64,000 nucleotides of DNA from contig NC_064765.1 of NCBI RefSeq assembly GCF_011397635.1, forward strand, positions 27,432,632-27,496,631, given 5' to 3'. Made by a program: the position numbers and the translations under genes. The notes under the pieces are model-generated. The model ran no database searches. It saw only the letters and a program-made list of their open reading frames with translations, and was not told the DNA's origin. Shown piece by piece: positions 24,748 to 39,717 of the stretch (position 1 is the first letter of the stretch; each line of letters starts with the position of its first letter). The DNA is from Epinephelus fuscoguttatus (lineage: Eukaryota > Chordata > Actinopteri > Perciformes > Serranidae).

Positions 24748-25120
24748 GGGCGGCACGGTGGTGTGGTGGTTAGCACTGTCGCCTCACAGCAAGAGGGTTG
24801 CCGGTTCGATCCCGGGCGTGGGAGCCCTTCTGTGCAGAGTTTGCATGTTCTCCCCGTGTCAGCATGGGTTCTCTCCGGGCACTCCGGCTTCCTCCCACAG
24901 TCCAAAGACATGCAGACTGGGGACTAGGTTAATTGATAACTCTAAATTGTCCATAGGTGTGAATGTGAGCGTGAATGGTTGTTTGTCTCTATGTGTCAGC
25001 CCTGCGATAGTCTGGCAACCTGTCCAGGGTGTACAGGGTACAGGGTGCCCGATGTCAGCTGGGATAGGCTCCAGCCCCCCCACGACCCTCAAGAGGATGA
25101 AGCGGTTAGAAGATGAATGA
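24748..25120 (+). mobile_element. tRNA-derived SINE with L2-like tail
   Basis: The head is tRNA-like, with an A-box-like TGGTTAGCACTG (24767-24778) and a B box GTTCGATCC (24804-24812). The body is the common teleost type with AGTCCAAAGACATGCAG, and it ends in a short TGAATGAAT tail of L2 type. The 12 bp ATAAGAAATATG at 24736-24747 is repeated exactly at 25121-25132, a perfect target duplication, so the insertion is whole and fairly young. It lies in the utp25-grxcr1 spacer. It is not a functional tRNA gene. Confidence 0.88.
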
Positions 25121-25397
25121 ATAAGAAATATGTACGTACACATCTATGTAGACTTAGTCTGTACTAGACTAAGTTAATGTCTTGTGGTTGTGATTGTGAT
25201 CAATGCCTTGAGAATGTGACTGTCCTGTTGCACTGTGTTTTTGTCTTGTCTATTTGTGCTGCAGAACAGGAGCCTGCTGTAAACCACTTTTAAACTGAGT
25301 CAGGCCCGTTTAACTGTAACTACAATGTTACTTGTAGTCTTTTCCTGTATAATAAATGAAATGAAAACATCCCATTGTTTACGTGTTAATTTTTTTT

Positions 25398-25620
25398 TTT
25401 AATTTAAATGAATTTATTTTTTACTTGAAAGGGACAATGTACATTAATCAACATTCAAACATATGTAAATGCACCTCAGTTAGCTGAAAGGCTAGTTTTT
25501 AATCAGCAGTCTGTTGCCTGATGTTGTTAGGCATCTTAGAATAATAAAAATAATACAATATGTAGCCTACAATATAAAGCACACGACACTGAGGTAAAAA
25601 GACACATAAAATACAGTTAA
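25398..25620 (-). repeat. LINE 3'-end fragment
   Basis: On the plus strand it reads TTTATTTTTTACTTGAAAGG, then GACAATGTACATTAATCAAC and a GTTAGCTGAAAGGCTAG block. This is the complement of a widespread fish LINE 3' end that finishes with a GGGACA…AATAAA-type tail. Only the tail is present. Confidence 0.5.
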
Positions 25621-26453
25621 ACTTGCATTTTAATATACCCACTTTTTTTAGATTCCTCTGTAAATTTGCTGTAAAAGTAAAAACGACTTCAGTGCTGAGA
25701 AACAATATTTCTCAACAGAGTGAAACACCTGCTCTGTGTCTGCTGTGATGCAGGAGCAGTTCAAGAGTTTGTCATGGCCTCAGGCAGAAAAGTCCTATGA
25801 GCCCCACCAAGCAGCAGGGTGACAAATGACTGGTGATAGATTTGTCAGTGTGACAGTGAGACAAAAATGTATCGTGATTATTTGAAGTAATTCTTCATAA
25901 TCGTGACAATTTTATGGATTTCTTGCTTTTACTCTTAATTTGATAGCCACAAAGGCTGACTATAACCACTGAGTCTGGTGTAAACCCCTGAACAGTGATG
26001 ATAAAACACATCATTTGTAACACGAACAAAAAGAGACTGTGTCCCATACTCCTGTGGTAGATATTTGATCAATTATTCTGACTTCAGGGACAGACAGGGT
26101 TAATGGAGGTTGCAGTGAAGTGCACAGAAGGTTATCTGTGGTGCTTTAAAGGTACAAAGCAAAACACTGATCACAGGTCTGTAGTCTATCTGCTCTTTGA
26201 AAAGTATCCTCGATCAATTATTGAACATGGTTATATCAATTACTGTTTGCCTGTTTTAGCTGTTACCATGGCAGAGGCTCGTGTATTATTAACCATTTGG
26301 TGTCTAGTTTTTGTGCTCAGGGTATTTTCAGCCCATTTTGACACATGGGGATTTTATTGTTTGATAATTGCACGCCACTATGGCTGAGGCTGAAAGAGCA
26401 CGTCTGGCTTTTCTGAATGGGATGTGAAACATGTAAGACAGTCTTGTATTTCA
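25621..26453. other. Upstream region of the grxcr1 exon
   Basis: No coding signal. It must hold the promoter or 5' UTR if the grxcr1 exon is expressed; no clear TATA box or CpG cluster was seen. Confidence 0.4.
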
Positions 26454-26873
26454 ATGGAGGGGCCAAAAGTGAAACAGGAGAAAGAAAAGGCTGGGAAAAC
26501 AGTTCGCTTTAGAGTAGCATCTGCCAACAGCGGCCGGGTCTTGGCGGAGGTGTTCAAGGATGAAACGGCCTGGAGCGGCTCAGTGTCGGACTCAGTGGAC
26601 TCTGACTGCACCAGCAGCCCAGAGGCAGAGCAGGGCAGCTCGCCTCCCATCAGCGAGGCTAACAGCCACCTGAATGGTCTGGTGGTGGAAAGCACTCCGG
26701 ACGAGAACGGCTGTGAACCTGATGACTTGCTTTTATATGCCAGTGCCAAGAGAGAGAGGCTCTTCAGCAACAAACGGATCAATATCTGTAGCAAGAATGG
26801 GACCATACGAGGAGTGAGGAACAAAGTGAGCGCAGGTCAAGAGCTCTTCAACACCCTCTCCAACATGTACTCT
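26454..26873 (+). CDS. grxcr1: Glutaredoxin and cysteine-rich domain protein 1, first coding exon only
   Basis: Open from ATG 26454 for 140 codons to a GTAAGT donor at 26874. The product starts MEGPKVKQEKEKAGKTVRFR. The block VRFRVASANSGRVL matches the conserved GRXCR N-terminus (human VRFRIASSHSGRVL), and INICSKNGTIRGVRNKVSAG matches human [20 protein letters not shown] closely enough to prefer GRXCR1 over GRXCR2. GRXCR1 shapes hair-cell stereocilia; its loss causes deafness in mammals. The later exons, with the glutaredoxin-like and zinc-ribbon CxxC parts, are not recognised before tmem151b or later in the window. They may be distant or lost, so this could be a truncated paralogue. The ATG has T at -3 but G at +4. 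Confidence 0.82.
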
Positions 26874-28504
26874 GTAAGTGGCTCTGGCAAAGGTGGAACT
26901 GAGTTTCAAAATGTTGTTGCAGGTCAATTCTAGGTTGAGCCATAAAAGCAATTTAATGCTGTTTCTTTACTCCTGTACCCACATCAGAATTGAAGAAGAA
27001 CAACAACTATGAAACCCTTTGAGGAGTATAATCCTTGGTGAAGTGTTTGGTTCTGTCATAACCTTTATTCTCTTTCCCTCTAAGGGTTCTCTTCGTCATC
27101 AGAAAAGGAGACCCTGGGAAAAGCAGTAAACAGTTTGGAAATAGCAGCTTCACATGATGTAATCAACAGGAAGAAATCACCCTGTGGCTGAAGATTGTCC
27201 TGCAGTTTGGTCTACACCAGGACTCCTCACTGAATTTACAAGTATCTGGTTAAAACAGACTCTTCAGTGTCTTCTTCTATGAACACATTTACTCACAGAT
27301 AAGGATAAAAAACAATCTAAGTAACTATCATGTCATTGTAGGCAGTGTCTCTAATATTCATATACGTATAATCATTTGAAACCTCTCATATTAACAACAT
27401 CATCAAAACCGTTAAATATATGTAACATGTTTTTATACACTGCTAAACTGTGCTCGTGCATGTGTATCACTAAAGGCAAGTAACCTGTACGTTGAACAAC
27501 TAAACAAACTAGCAAAATGTAAGTAAGAAAGTAAGTAAGATCATTTCACCCTCTGAGACTTTGAACGAGTTTCTGAAAAGATTTCTTTGTATTTTTTTAA
27601 GATGTTGTGTGTATAATTGTGATACAGAGTTTCATATGATTTTGATATTTGGTGGGGTCTCTTTCATGGCATACGGCTGAGCTATGTCAACATGCATGTT
27701 TTTTTTAAAAAGTATTTTTTAATGACGTTCAAACTAGACTGGTTGTGCTTCATATTATTTATCATACCCATAACTCCATACACTCAAATTATATAAACCT
27801 TACTTTGATTCAAGGGGTAGATGTATACTTCTGTCTCATTGCTGTATTGCACTACATTTTATGTTTGTTCCACTGGTTTTTGGAAAAAGTTGCTGCCTTG
27901 GCTGTTACATTTATTAAATACTTGCAAAAGTTTTTAAACATTTTACATAATGTGTAATCCAATGAAACATTACTGTATGTACTGTAATGTAACTGTTCAT
28001 TTCAACAACTATAAACCAGCAATGGAAATACTGTAGCCCGTACCCTCTCTCTTTGTCAGCTCCTTAAAATACTGCGGTCCACAGCAGCAGTGAAAAACAA
28101 AACCCTCCAACACATCCATGTGAAAATGTAAAACTGTAAGGTCATTTACTTTGCTTTTTTATCAAACACCTAACGTGGAAAGTGAGACTTTTGACCTAAA
28201 ATAAAACAGAGGAACACATCACACATCTATTTTAAAACAGCTGCATGTGAGAGGGATAAGTAGGTCTCAATTTACAGACACATTTACTGACTTAAAATAA
28301 CGTCCAAACACTTCACACAGTATTCTCATGGGCTCATTAAAAAAAACGTTAAGACTGAAAAGTGTGATGGAAATCTGAATGATTCAGACGCTTCAAGTCA
28401 CAATAAAGTTAAATAAGCATGAGTGAATCCTGCAAATTAGAGTTTGGGGTGCTGACAACAGAGCTATGCTCCTAGCTGGCTATGATAATATGGGTCAGTT
28501 AACC
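26874..28504. other. Presumed grxcr1 intron or intergenic
   Basis: AT-rich, with no further grxcr1 exon recognised and no named repeat. Several short frames are not supported. Confidence 0.4.
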
Positions 28505-28851
28505 ATGGTGAGAAGTAACTAAATACAGATACTCAAGTAGTGAACTTGACTTCACATTTGAGGCACTTGTACTTTACTTAAGGATTTGCATTTTATGCTT
28601 CTTTCCACTACATGTAAAAGGCGAATATTGTACGTTTTGCTCCACTGTTTCAGTTTCTGCACATGCACATTTTATAAACACAACATATGATGCTTAATGA
28701 TAGATTAAACTACCCAACAGAAAATAGATGAGTTAACATTAGCTCCAACTTCACCAGCTACAACATTAGAATGCTGAATTTCAGTGTTTTAACATTAACA
28801 CATCAGTCAGCCTGCAATAATCCTGCCTAATGAGTACTTTTACTCTTGGTT

Positions 28852-29510
28852 AGAGCTGCAACTAATGATTGTTTTTATTACTAATTACCCTGCCCGTTAT
28901 TTCCTTGTGGTATAAAACGTCTGACAATAGTTAAAAATGTTGTCCACAATTTCTTAAAGCCTGAAGGTACTCTATTTACTAAGGTTCCATTGGATCAAGG
29001 CACTACGTAGTTAGTTATAAAAACTCAGGAGCTCTTCGACGATGGGGCAAACAGTCATATAAAGATAAAAAACAATGACTGGCCAGCTCACTCCAAAAGT
29101 CCAAGGTACTGTAGTTAAAAATCCTTCATTAATACATGGATGGATAAACCAATGAGTTTTGACTAGAGAGTCTTCATCAGGGTGTAAGATGAAGATGTAG
29201 ACTGATGAGGACCCTCTAGTGAAAATGTGTTGGTTTATCCATGCATTAATAATGTATTAACTATAATCAGAGTACCTCAGATGCATTTTGGGACTGCTTG
29301 CCTGTACCATGGACTTTTACACTGAGAGAGCTGGCCATTTGTTGTTTTGTATCTTTAAATTCACTATCATATAAGACAAATAACAGCAAATCCTCACAAT
29401 TCAGAAGCTGGGAATAGATAATGTATGGTCATTTTTTTTTTGCTTAAAAATACTTTACAGATTATCAAAATTGTTGCTGATTAATTTTTTGTTATTAGTT
29501 ACTGATAACA
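28852..29510. mobile_element. Middle element of the nest (AGAGCTGCAACTAA family)
   Basis: The left part begins AGAGCTGCAACTAATGATT and the right part holds TTCAGAAGCTGGGAATAG and GATTATCAAAATTGTTGCTG. Both are diagnostic of a very common teleost non-autonomous element. The two halves are separated by the foldback element at 29050-29375. A second copy of this family lies at 45564-46273. Confidence 0.65.
29050..29375. mobile_element. Inner foldback element of the nest
   Basis: The arms are inverted copies. Left arm: ACTGGCCAGCTC, AAAAGTCCAAGGTAC, CATGGATGGATAAACCAA and GACTAGAGAGTC…CATCAG. Right arm: the complements of these in reverse order, up to AGATACAAAACAACAAATGG. The loop is about 20-40 nt near 29180-29200. 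No coding capacity. Confidence 0.65.
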
Positions 29511-29612
29511 TTTGCTTACTTTTATTTAAAAGAAACTCTGAATGCAGAATTTTTACATTGTTGTATGACTACTTGATTCAAGTAAAGGATCTGAGGACTT
29601 CCTCCATCACTG

Positions 29613-30764
29613 CACTTCACTAAACCTAAAGATATCCAATTCATCTAATATTATTTTTTAAAAAAATTCGAAATAAAAAGTGGAGCAATTATTAATAAAT
29701 GACTTAATATATAAATTATTTAAATATTATAGTCAATCAGAGTGTGTTCCTACATGGCTGTGTATATTTTGTGATATTTTCATCACATCCTCGTGGATCT
29801 CTAACAGTGTGACATTAGCCTGCTGGTGGTTATTTTATTTTATTTTATTTTTAAAGAGAAAATCCACCCCAAAATCAATTTTTTTATTCTGTAGTATTGA
29901 AGCAACTCTTTGGATCCTGTGTATTTTATTAGGATATATGAAGACATTTTCTGATTCACATGTCTGATTTTTTTTAAATTAAAATTCCTTTGCATGCAGT
30001 GTTTTGCCTGTGCTCATTGAAAGAGCAGACAGATTCAGTCATCACCATATATAGACCTAAATCACTGAATATGGACCACCTCCAAAAGTGTCACCTGATC
30101 AACACTTGTCTTGATGCTCTGATTTGCAGCTTAGCAAAACAGTCCTGTGTATTTTACAAATATATTGTCTTCATCGCCTCATCATCACTTCCACTGCACA
30201 CTTTCAGACTCAGTTTTAGGGTGGACTTCCCCTTTCAGTGACAGATTTATGCAACAACATCTCACCGTACACCTGCCTCAGTCAGCACCACGGACAGCGA
30301 CCCTGCCAGCTCTCTGCATACACTGCTAACGGCGCCTCCTGCACACACTGATACACACACACACTGATACACACTCACAGCGGGCCCCCAGGGGCAGGGC
30401 ATGTTCATTTTGTAATGACTACCAGCTAATACAGCATAATCTACGATCATGTTACTGCGGCATTGACAGCTTAACAGCAGAGGGCAGGATGCAGGCTTTC
30501 CTACAGACACCCCCTCGCCTTTTATTTTTTTAGTTTCTCAGCCACCGGAAAGATCCCTTTATTTTGGGCTTCACCGACCAACATGCCTCCGTCGACTCGT
30601 CTCGGGCTTCTCTCAGGGTGGAGTGGCTCTAAATGATAACAGATGTGATGCACGTCTGGCAAGGAGCACGTCTTGGTTGAGGGTCTCTGCAGAGCAAGGT
30701 AGTGAAATCTCTTCCTCTTCCTACTCCACGCCCTGTCATTATCACCAAGAGCTCCACCAGCACC
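29613..30764. other. Upstream region of tmem151b
   Basis: No gene seen. Includes a short minisatellite near 30340-30380 built on ACACACTGATAC. The last 200 bases are more GC-rich and probably hold the tmem151b promoter and 5' UTR. Confidence 0.45.
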
Positions 30765-33801
<3,037 letters not shown>

Positions 33802-34979
33802 CTATGCAGTCACTGACAGTGGCATGTCTGTAGCATACAAACACTTTGCACATCAGAAACAAGAGTGTGTAAACATGTCTTAATGTGAGATACACAGATC
33901 TGTGCTGTATTGTCACACTATCTGCAACAAATGCCTGAATCCTGAATGTGTGAATCACCAAAGCAATAACAGTGATTAGTGAGTGGAGAACAAAGCGATG
34001 GTGGTATGTGAACCTCCGAGGATACACGCACGTGGAGAAATTATATCTGCCTGGCTTCCAGTGAAAACCAAGCAGACACAGACTGTTACACTGTACATCA
34101 TTGCCATACCTTTTATGGTCTCATATGTACCGTACATGTAAAACTGAAGCTGCAGTTACCTCATACGACCCTTTCAGAGGCCACGAAGAAGATGGGCAGG
34201 TTAAACACCTCATTTATTCAGTGAAATCTCAGTAACGCAAACACTGACCAGTCAGATAACTACAGCAATAACTGTGAAAATAAATATCCTTATAAGTGAA
34301 AAAGTAAAAGGAGGAACATCAGTGAAGCGTGTCGGCTTATGCATGTCACAAATAGACAATAGTCAACATGGAAACCTGCCGAACAAAGAGACAAAGGAAC
34401 TCTGGATTCTCTCACTCACTGTTATACCAATCTATAATGTTTGAAAACTTACATTACTTGTGTAAAGTGTTGTAATTTGACTTTGTACCTACTTTTTTTT
34501 AATCAACATGCCTCATGTATTTCTACTTCAGTTAGTGACTTTCTGCAGAATGCCTTGTGACGAGTGCAGAAAACAGGTACGAACTCACTTTCAGCTGGGT
34601 TTGTTAGTAGGTGAACAGTGACATAAAGAGAGTAAAAACAGCTGTTTTAACTGAGATAAAAAATGGATTGTGTCCTTGTCCTCAGAGCAAACCTGTCTTT
34701 GTGGTTACCTTACATTCTGTTCTATTGAGGCTGCTGTGGGATGGAGAATTTGATATAGCTGATGTGCTTCTTCTACAATGGATTTCTCACTGTTGGACTG
34801 TTGACTGTTGGTGCTATATGGCAGCTCCAGAGAGAAACGTACTTTTCTTTTGGATGTTGACAGACTTTCACCTAAATCTGATGTTTACAGCTGATGTTTT
34901 GAAACATTTTGTCTGACAAACCTCCACTGGAATTCTCTAAGTGTGATGACGCATTGTCACAGTTTGGATGCTTTTATTG
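33802..34979 (+). other. tmem151b 3' UTR, first part
   Basis: No coding signal after the stop. AATAAA at 34279-34284 is the nearest poly(A) signal; further signals at 36734-36739, 36911-36916 and 36923-36928 allow a much longer 3' UTR of about 3.1 kb. Confidence 0.5.
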
Positions 34980-35796
34980 TTAAAGAACCAGTGTGTAACA
35001 TTTAGGGGGATTTAGTGGCATTTTGTAGTGAGGATTTCGGATTGCAACCGGCCGAAACTTCTCCCAGTTAGAATTCTTTCAGTGTTCCTTGTTCAGGAGG
35101 ATTTTGCTGGGAGCCAAATTATCCACGAATGTCTCTTCCTCTATAAAAACAAACAGACCAGGGGATTTAAACTGGTCAAAAAAGTCTTAACTCATCTTTT
35201 TTCTCTGATAACTTAAGATCCAGATCTTCAGTAGGTTGTTACCAGGAGCTGAATTATCCGCAGAGGTCTCTTTGTCTCTAAAACAAACAGACTAGGGGAT
35301 TAAAGCCAATAAAAACACTTAATAAAGCAGTTTCACATCACAAACAAATGATTCTCTGATGCTGTTTGGCCTGTTGGAGACAGGCTGATAGCCCAGCACC
35401 TGCTTATGTTTGCTCACCTTTTTTCTCGAAAAAGTTAAGATCCAGACAATCAGGAGCTGAATTCATTTTAGAGGTCTCTTCCTCTCAAAAACAACCAGAC
35501 TTGGTGATTTAAGCCACTGAAAAAACAAACACAAAAGCACAAATGGCCCTGTCTAGAGCCAGTGTTTGGTTTGTCTGTTCTTGCCTGCTGTAGAAACATG
35601 ATGGTGCAACATGGCACTCTCCATAGACAAGAACAAGACAAGAATCAGCTCCCTGTGCAGATAGGTATAAATGGCTCATTCTAACAAAAACACAGTAGTT
35701 CTTATTTTCAGGTGATTATACACTAAATGAAACATACTTATTATATTATATTCCATTTCAGTATATCCCACTGAATCCTGCACACTGGACCTTTAA
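34980..35796. mobile_element. TTAA-flanked non-autonomous element (CCAGTGTG ends), long copy
   Basis: TTAA at 34980-34983 and 35793-35796. Ends: TTAAAGAACCAGTGTGTAAC at left, and at right the complement of TTAAAGGTCCAGTGTG. Internal imperfect repeats (three versions of a CAGGAGCTGAATTA…GAGGTCTC unit, about 35090, 35250 and 35450) make it longer than the 301 bp copy at 45049-45349. The TTAA target suggests a piggyBac-type origin, which is inference. No ORF. Confidence 0.72.
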
Positions 35797-37712
35797 GGTG
35801 TTTTAGGTTGTTTTTTTGCTTTAACGTTTGACACATGATTTGTCTTGACTGACCCAGAAACAGGAAATTTTTGGGAGCTCTGATGCTGTCGAGTCAAATG
35901 AGCCCTCACCTCAACAAACTAAAACACGTTTTGAAAAATCAGTCACCCGTGATAAAATAAGAGAGTACATTTTTGGGCTTTTTTTCTACCTACTGCCACG
36001 ACAAAAACCTGCCGGCAACTGTGGTTCAAACACATACACATGTCATCACAATAATCTTGTCAGAAAAGACAAGGACGGGCTTACATTGACTCTACACTAC
36101 ATTTCAACAGTTGGATTTCACATCATTATCATCTGTCGAACGACAAACCACAGTGTGGATTAAACTGCAAAAAGATCATAAGGTCATTAAACCCATGCTC
36201 AAATTTGCATGATTTTCTTCTGCTAAGACAATTTGTTAGTAACCATAAAACATGAATGTAAACCACCAGCACACGTACATGATATACTGTAGTATAACCC
36301 CATTATGTGTCTATTGTAAAGGAATAATGCTCCATTTTGTATCTGTAAAATGGTGATTTCACTGTCCATTGTACATTGAATGTGCTTAGATAAAAAGCAC
36401 AGCACACACAACATGTCGACATGTTTCCTGAAGAGATTTTGGATGTTGAAATCTGATCTATCTGAAGGATCCCTGACTCTTTTGAGGAGATTTTGCAGAC
36501 AGTATATGCAAGGATGTAAATGCACTTATGTTTACATATGGACATCAGACAAACTTTATAATACTGACTTTTTTATGACATCTAACAAGAACACATTGTA
36601 TACGTCTTAGCAAATAACATATTGTTCTTACATTGTTTTCAATAATGTGGTGACACAGTATTATGCACTTGAAGTGACACTAGACATTATGAATTGTAGT
36701 GAAGCTGAATGTTGATGTAAATTCCTATGAAATAATAAAGTATTCAAGCTGATATATTGATAAATGCTCAGACATTAAACGACACATGACCACTTAAGGC
36801 TTCTTGTAAAACTGTTAAAGATATTCTTGTTGTTATTATAATGAAATGGGCTGTATAAATAACTTGATTACCTTTTAAAATATGTATTCAATTTTATCTT
36901 ATGCTGGAAAAATAAAAGTTGCAATAAATGTTTGGGGCAAACCCACATATATTTAAAAAATGTTGCTGCCTTGGATCCTCAAACACTTTTCACGGACATT
37001 TTGACATCATCGGAAAAACTCAGGTGTATGTATTCATTGTGCATGCTGGCTCACTGTTGCGCTGTCGTGGCCTAATGGGACACCTGAATACAACAGAGCC
37101 ATTGTTAATGTTAACTTTTCCTACTATGACCTATGAGAAGTCAAAATCTATAGTGGGTGAAAGGCCTATAAAACTGACTGTGTTTAAATTCTGTACATAA
37201 ATAGTATAAGGCAAAGCATGTTTATTCTTCCTGTTATAATTAGAGCTTATTTAGGCCTACATCTTATGTACATTTACACTTCAAACTTTATATTCATTTA
37301 GATTTTGTTCTCTGGTTGTACTACTTTTAAATCCTTTAGAAAATGGCTAATATATAATAAATGACAGTGGCACACACTAAAAAGCTGATGTCATGCAATA
37401 ATAAGTAAGATTAGCCATTTACCTTGAAGATGGCGAACATTAAAATCAATTCTAGTCCAAGGATCCCCAAACTGCCTTGCCAGGGGGCCTATTTTGCAAA
37501 ATGTATCTGACATCTTATCAGAAGCCAGAAGTTGAGTTGACCATCACTTATTACCTTATAGTACTACCTTGTATGAAAATAAATACGTTTGATAGTGATA
37601 CAGCTACAGTTTGTGGCATTCATTTACTACTTTGATGTATTTCGTTATTTTTGGCTAAGATATTATTGTAGATCATGTCAGCATCATGAAGTTGGAAATT
37701 GTCACGCTACAA
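35797..37712. other. Possible extended tmem151b 3' UTR and intergenic
   Basis: No gene supported. Two closely spaced AATAAA motifs near 36911 and 36923 would end a long plus-strand 3' UTR. Nothing else recognised. Confidence 0.4.
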
Positions 37713-37747
37713 TTAATAATAATAGTTATAACAACAACAACAACAAC

Positions 37748-37810
<63 letters not shown>

Positions 37811-37836
37811 AAGAAGAAGAAGAAGAACAATAATAA
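37713..37836. repeat. Compound trinucleotide microsatellite
   Basis: Runs of AAC, then AAT (about 12 units), then AAG (about 15 units) in a row, with a few interruptions at each side. The apparent frames across it (poly-Asn/Lys/Arg or Ile/Leu) are artefacts. Confidence 0.95.
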
Positions 37837-37930
37837 AGAATATCCCAGTGAATTTTGTCTGTTTTGGATAACAACCTGTAAAATCCCACCGTGGTTTGGT
37901 CACTGAACAGCTCGCCCAGGTCATGTCATT

Positions 37931-38038
37931 CACCTCCAGTCCGGTAGGTGGCAGCAATTTACATCAGCTGGCAAATAAGTAACCCAGTCAGAGGTGCCGA
38001 CGAAGTAGTGTAACTGGCTATGAAAGGTTATTCCATAG
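37931..38038 (+). promoter_or_regulatory. mtres1 promoter module and candidate noncoding first exon
   Basis: CACCTCCAGTCCGGTAGGTG begins a segment containing CCGGTAGGTGGCAG (37941-37954), a good match to the CTCF core, followed by GCCGACGAAGTAGTG. The same module order is found before utp25. A strong donor, CCATAG then GTGAGT, at 38039 would end a noncoding exon spliced to the acceptor at 39696. Transcription start is inferred. Confidence 0.45.
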
Positions 38039-38806
38039 GTGAGTGGACTATGAATATTTATTGCGTGTTAGCAACTTCATAATTAGAATTTAGCAACAAA
38101 GTCAAACAAGCGACACTGTTTAGTGGCTCGATAGCTCGTGGCGTTTTGCACGTGGACTGAAATAACGGGTCCACGAGCCTCCTGAAGAAAAGTGAAGCTA
38201 GCTAGCTGTGTGTGCCTCAGCTCGGTTTAAACTACATCCTGAAAAATGACAAGCCCAGTCAAGCAGAGGCATCATTTGAATAAAGGTACACTAAGAGCTG
38301 CTAATATGAAAAGACAGAATCTAGTAATCCTCAGCTGGGACAGCGCTACCTCTCATAAATGTTAGACGTTTGCTAGTGTCAAGTAAGGCATCAAAACATC
38401 ATTTCCGGAAGATACACTATTTAACATTAGTAGTTTAACAAAAGTTTTTTTTCCCCTAATCCATTGTTTTACTAAATAATTAGTGCAACAGTCATAAAGG
38501 AAAATCTATTATTACATGACACAAACCGGGGCTAGAAATAAAATTAGGCTTTTATTTTGAAAGTAACATTAAATTTTGAATTTGCTGGATAGTGTTGCAG
38601 ACTTTATAATTCAGACAGTCTTAACTTGAGCTTTACAAAGGTGTTTGAACATGAAATCAAGCATGAAAATACTTCACATTTTCCCTTTTAAAATAACACA
38701 ATTATTAGTATAAATAGTTAAATTATACTTTAAAATAGGACATGATGGGAAAGCAGTTGACAAATTATTTCAATGGTTGATTTACAGCAAAGACTCCTGA
38801 GTATTC

Positions 38807-39534
38807 TTGAAAGAATACTTCACACTTTTAAATGACCAGCTGTATATCACTAACTCACCCTGTGTTATGTTGAACTCATGATGAAGACATTTTTTTGTTT
38901 TTGCGTGCCACCTGTGTACCAAGAATCCAAAAAAAGCAAACATCATTGATGAATTGAAGTCAATGGGAAACACGTTAAATGTATAGTGAAACTATATATC
39001 AAAACATTAGACTGATAGTAAAAGAGCAGATACACCACACGCAAGAGGATTAAAAGACCAAATTAAAAGAAGAAGCAATTCGTCTTGTGTGTGGTGTATC
39101 TGCTTTTTTACTATCAGTCTGATGTTTCCTGCCATCACCTGCCCCACGTTAAAAGGACAGGCAACGCTGTGCACAGGGCATGTGCTTTTGAATGATATCA
39201 AAACATCTGTGTACAAACTCTTGCACAACTCATGCAGTATAATCCAAGTCTCGTTTATCCAGCTGTATGATCAGTACTTCTCACACTTCAAGTAAAACTA
39301 CTGATCGCAAGGTAGTGCAATGTGTTTGGGAACTACTGAGCATACAGCTGGACAAATGCCACTTGGATTATACTGCACGAGTTGTACAAGAGTTTTTAAA
39401 TCAGATGTTTCAATATAGTTTTACTGCTGTTGAACACAGTGCAAGGAAAATGTCTTCCTCACATATTCAACGTAACACAGGGTGAGTAATTCATATACAA
39501 ATAGTCATTTGGAGGACAAAGTATTCCTTTAAGT
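38807..39534. mobile_element. Foldback element with nested hairpins
   Basis: The outer arms are inverted copies (left AACTCACCCTGTGTTATGTT near 38851-38870, right complement near 39463-39483). Inner pairs: AGACTGATAGTAAAAGAGCA with its complement near 39100-39120, and TGCAGTATAATCCAAG near 39235 with its complement near 39362. The right edge is TTAA (39531-39534) and the left edge TTGA, a likely decayed TTAA. It lies in the proposed first intron of mtres1. No coding capacity. Confidence 0.65.
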
Positions 39535-39717
39535 CTTGACTCTTGATGTGGAGTGCATATTTTTTGAGTTTTAATGGATTCAGTCTGTTAATGAATATCA
39601 TTGATACCTCAATCATTTTGACATACTGACTTTTATAGTTAAATTTGTCACAAGCTTGATTTATTTCATACTTCCTAACCATCCATTTTTTTTCCAGTGA
39701 CTGGGTGGAGCGCCAGC

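Larger units (their letters stand above)
28505..29612. mobile_element. Outer element of a three-level transposon nest
   Basis: Common non-autonomous teleost repeat with imperfect terminal inverted repeats: the left end runs CATGGTGAGAAGTAACTAAA with TACTCAAGTAG, and the right end CTTGATTCAAGTAAAGGATC ends at CATCACTG. It carries no gene. A second element (28852-29510) interrupts it. Confidence 0.65.

Noticed and set aside
24767-24812. tRNA gene
   Set aside because: A and B boxes belong to the SINE head; the arms do not form a tRNA and the 12 bp duplication shows retroposition.
37589-37957. Frames with runs of Asn, Lys, Arg, Ile or Leu
   Set aside because: They are translations of the compound trinucleotide microsatellite.
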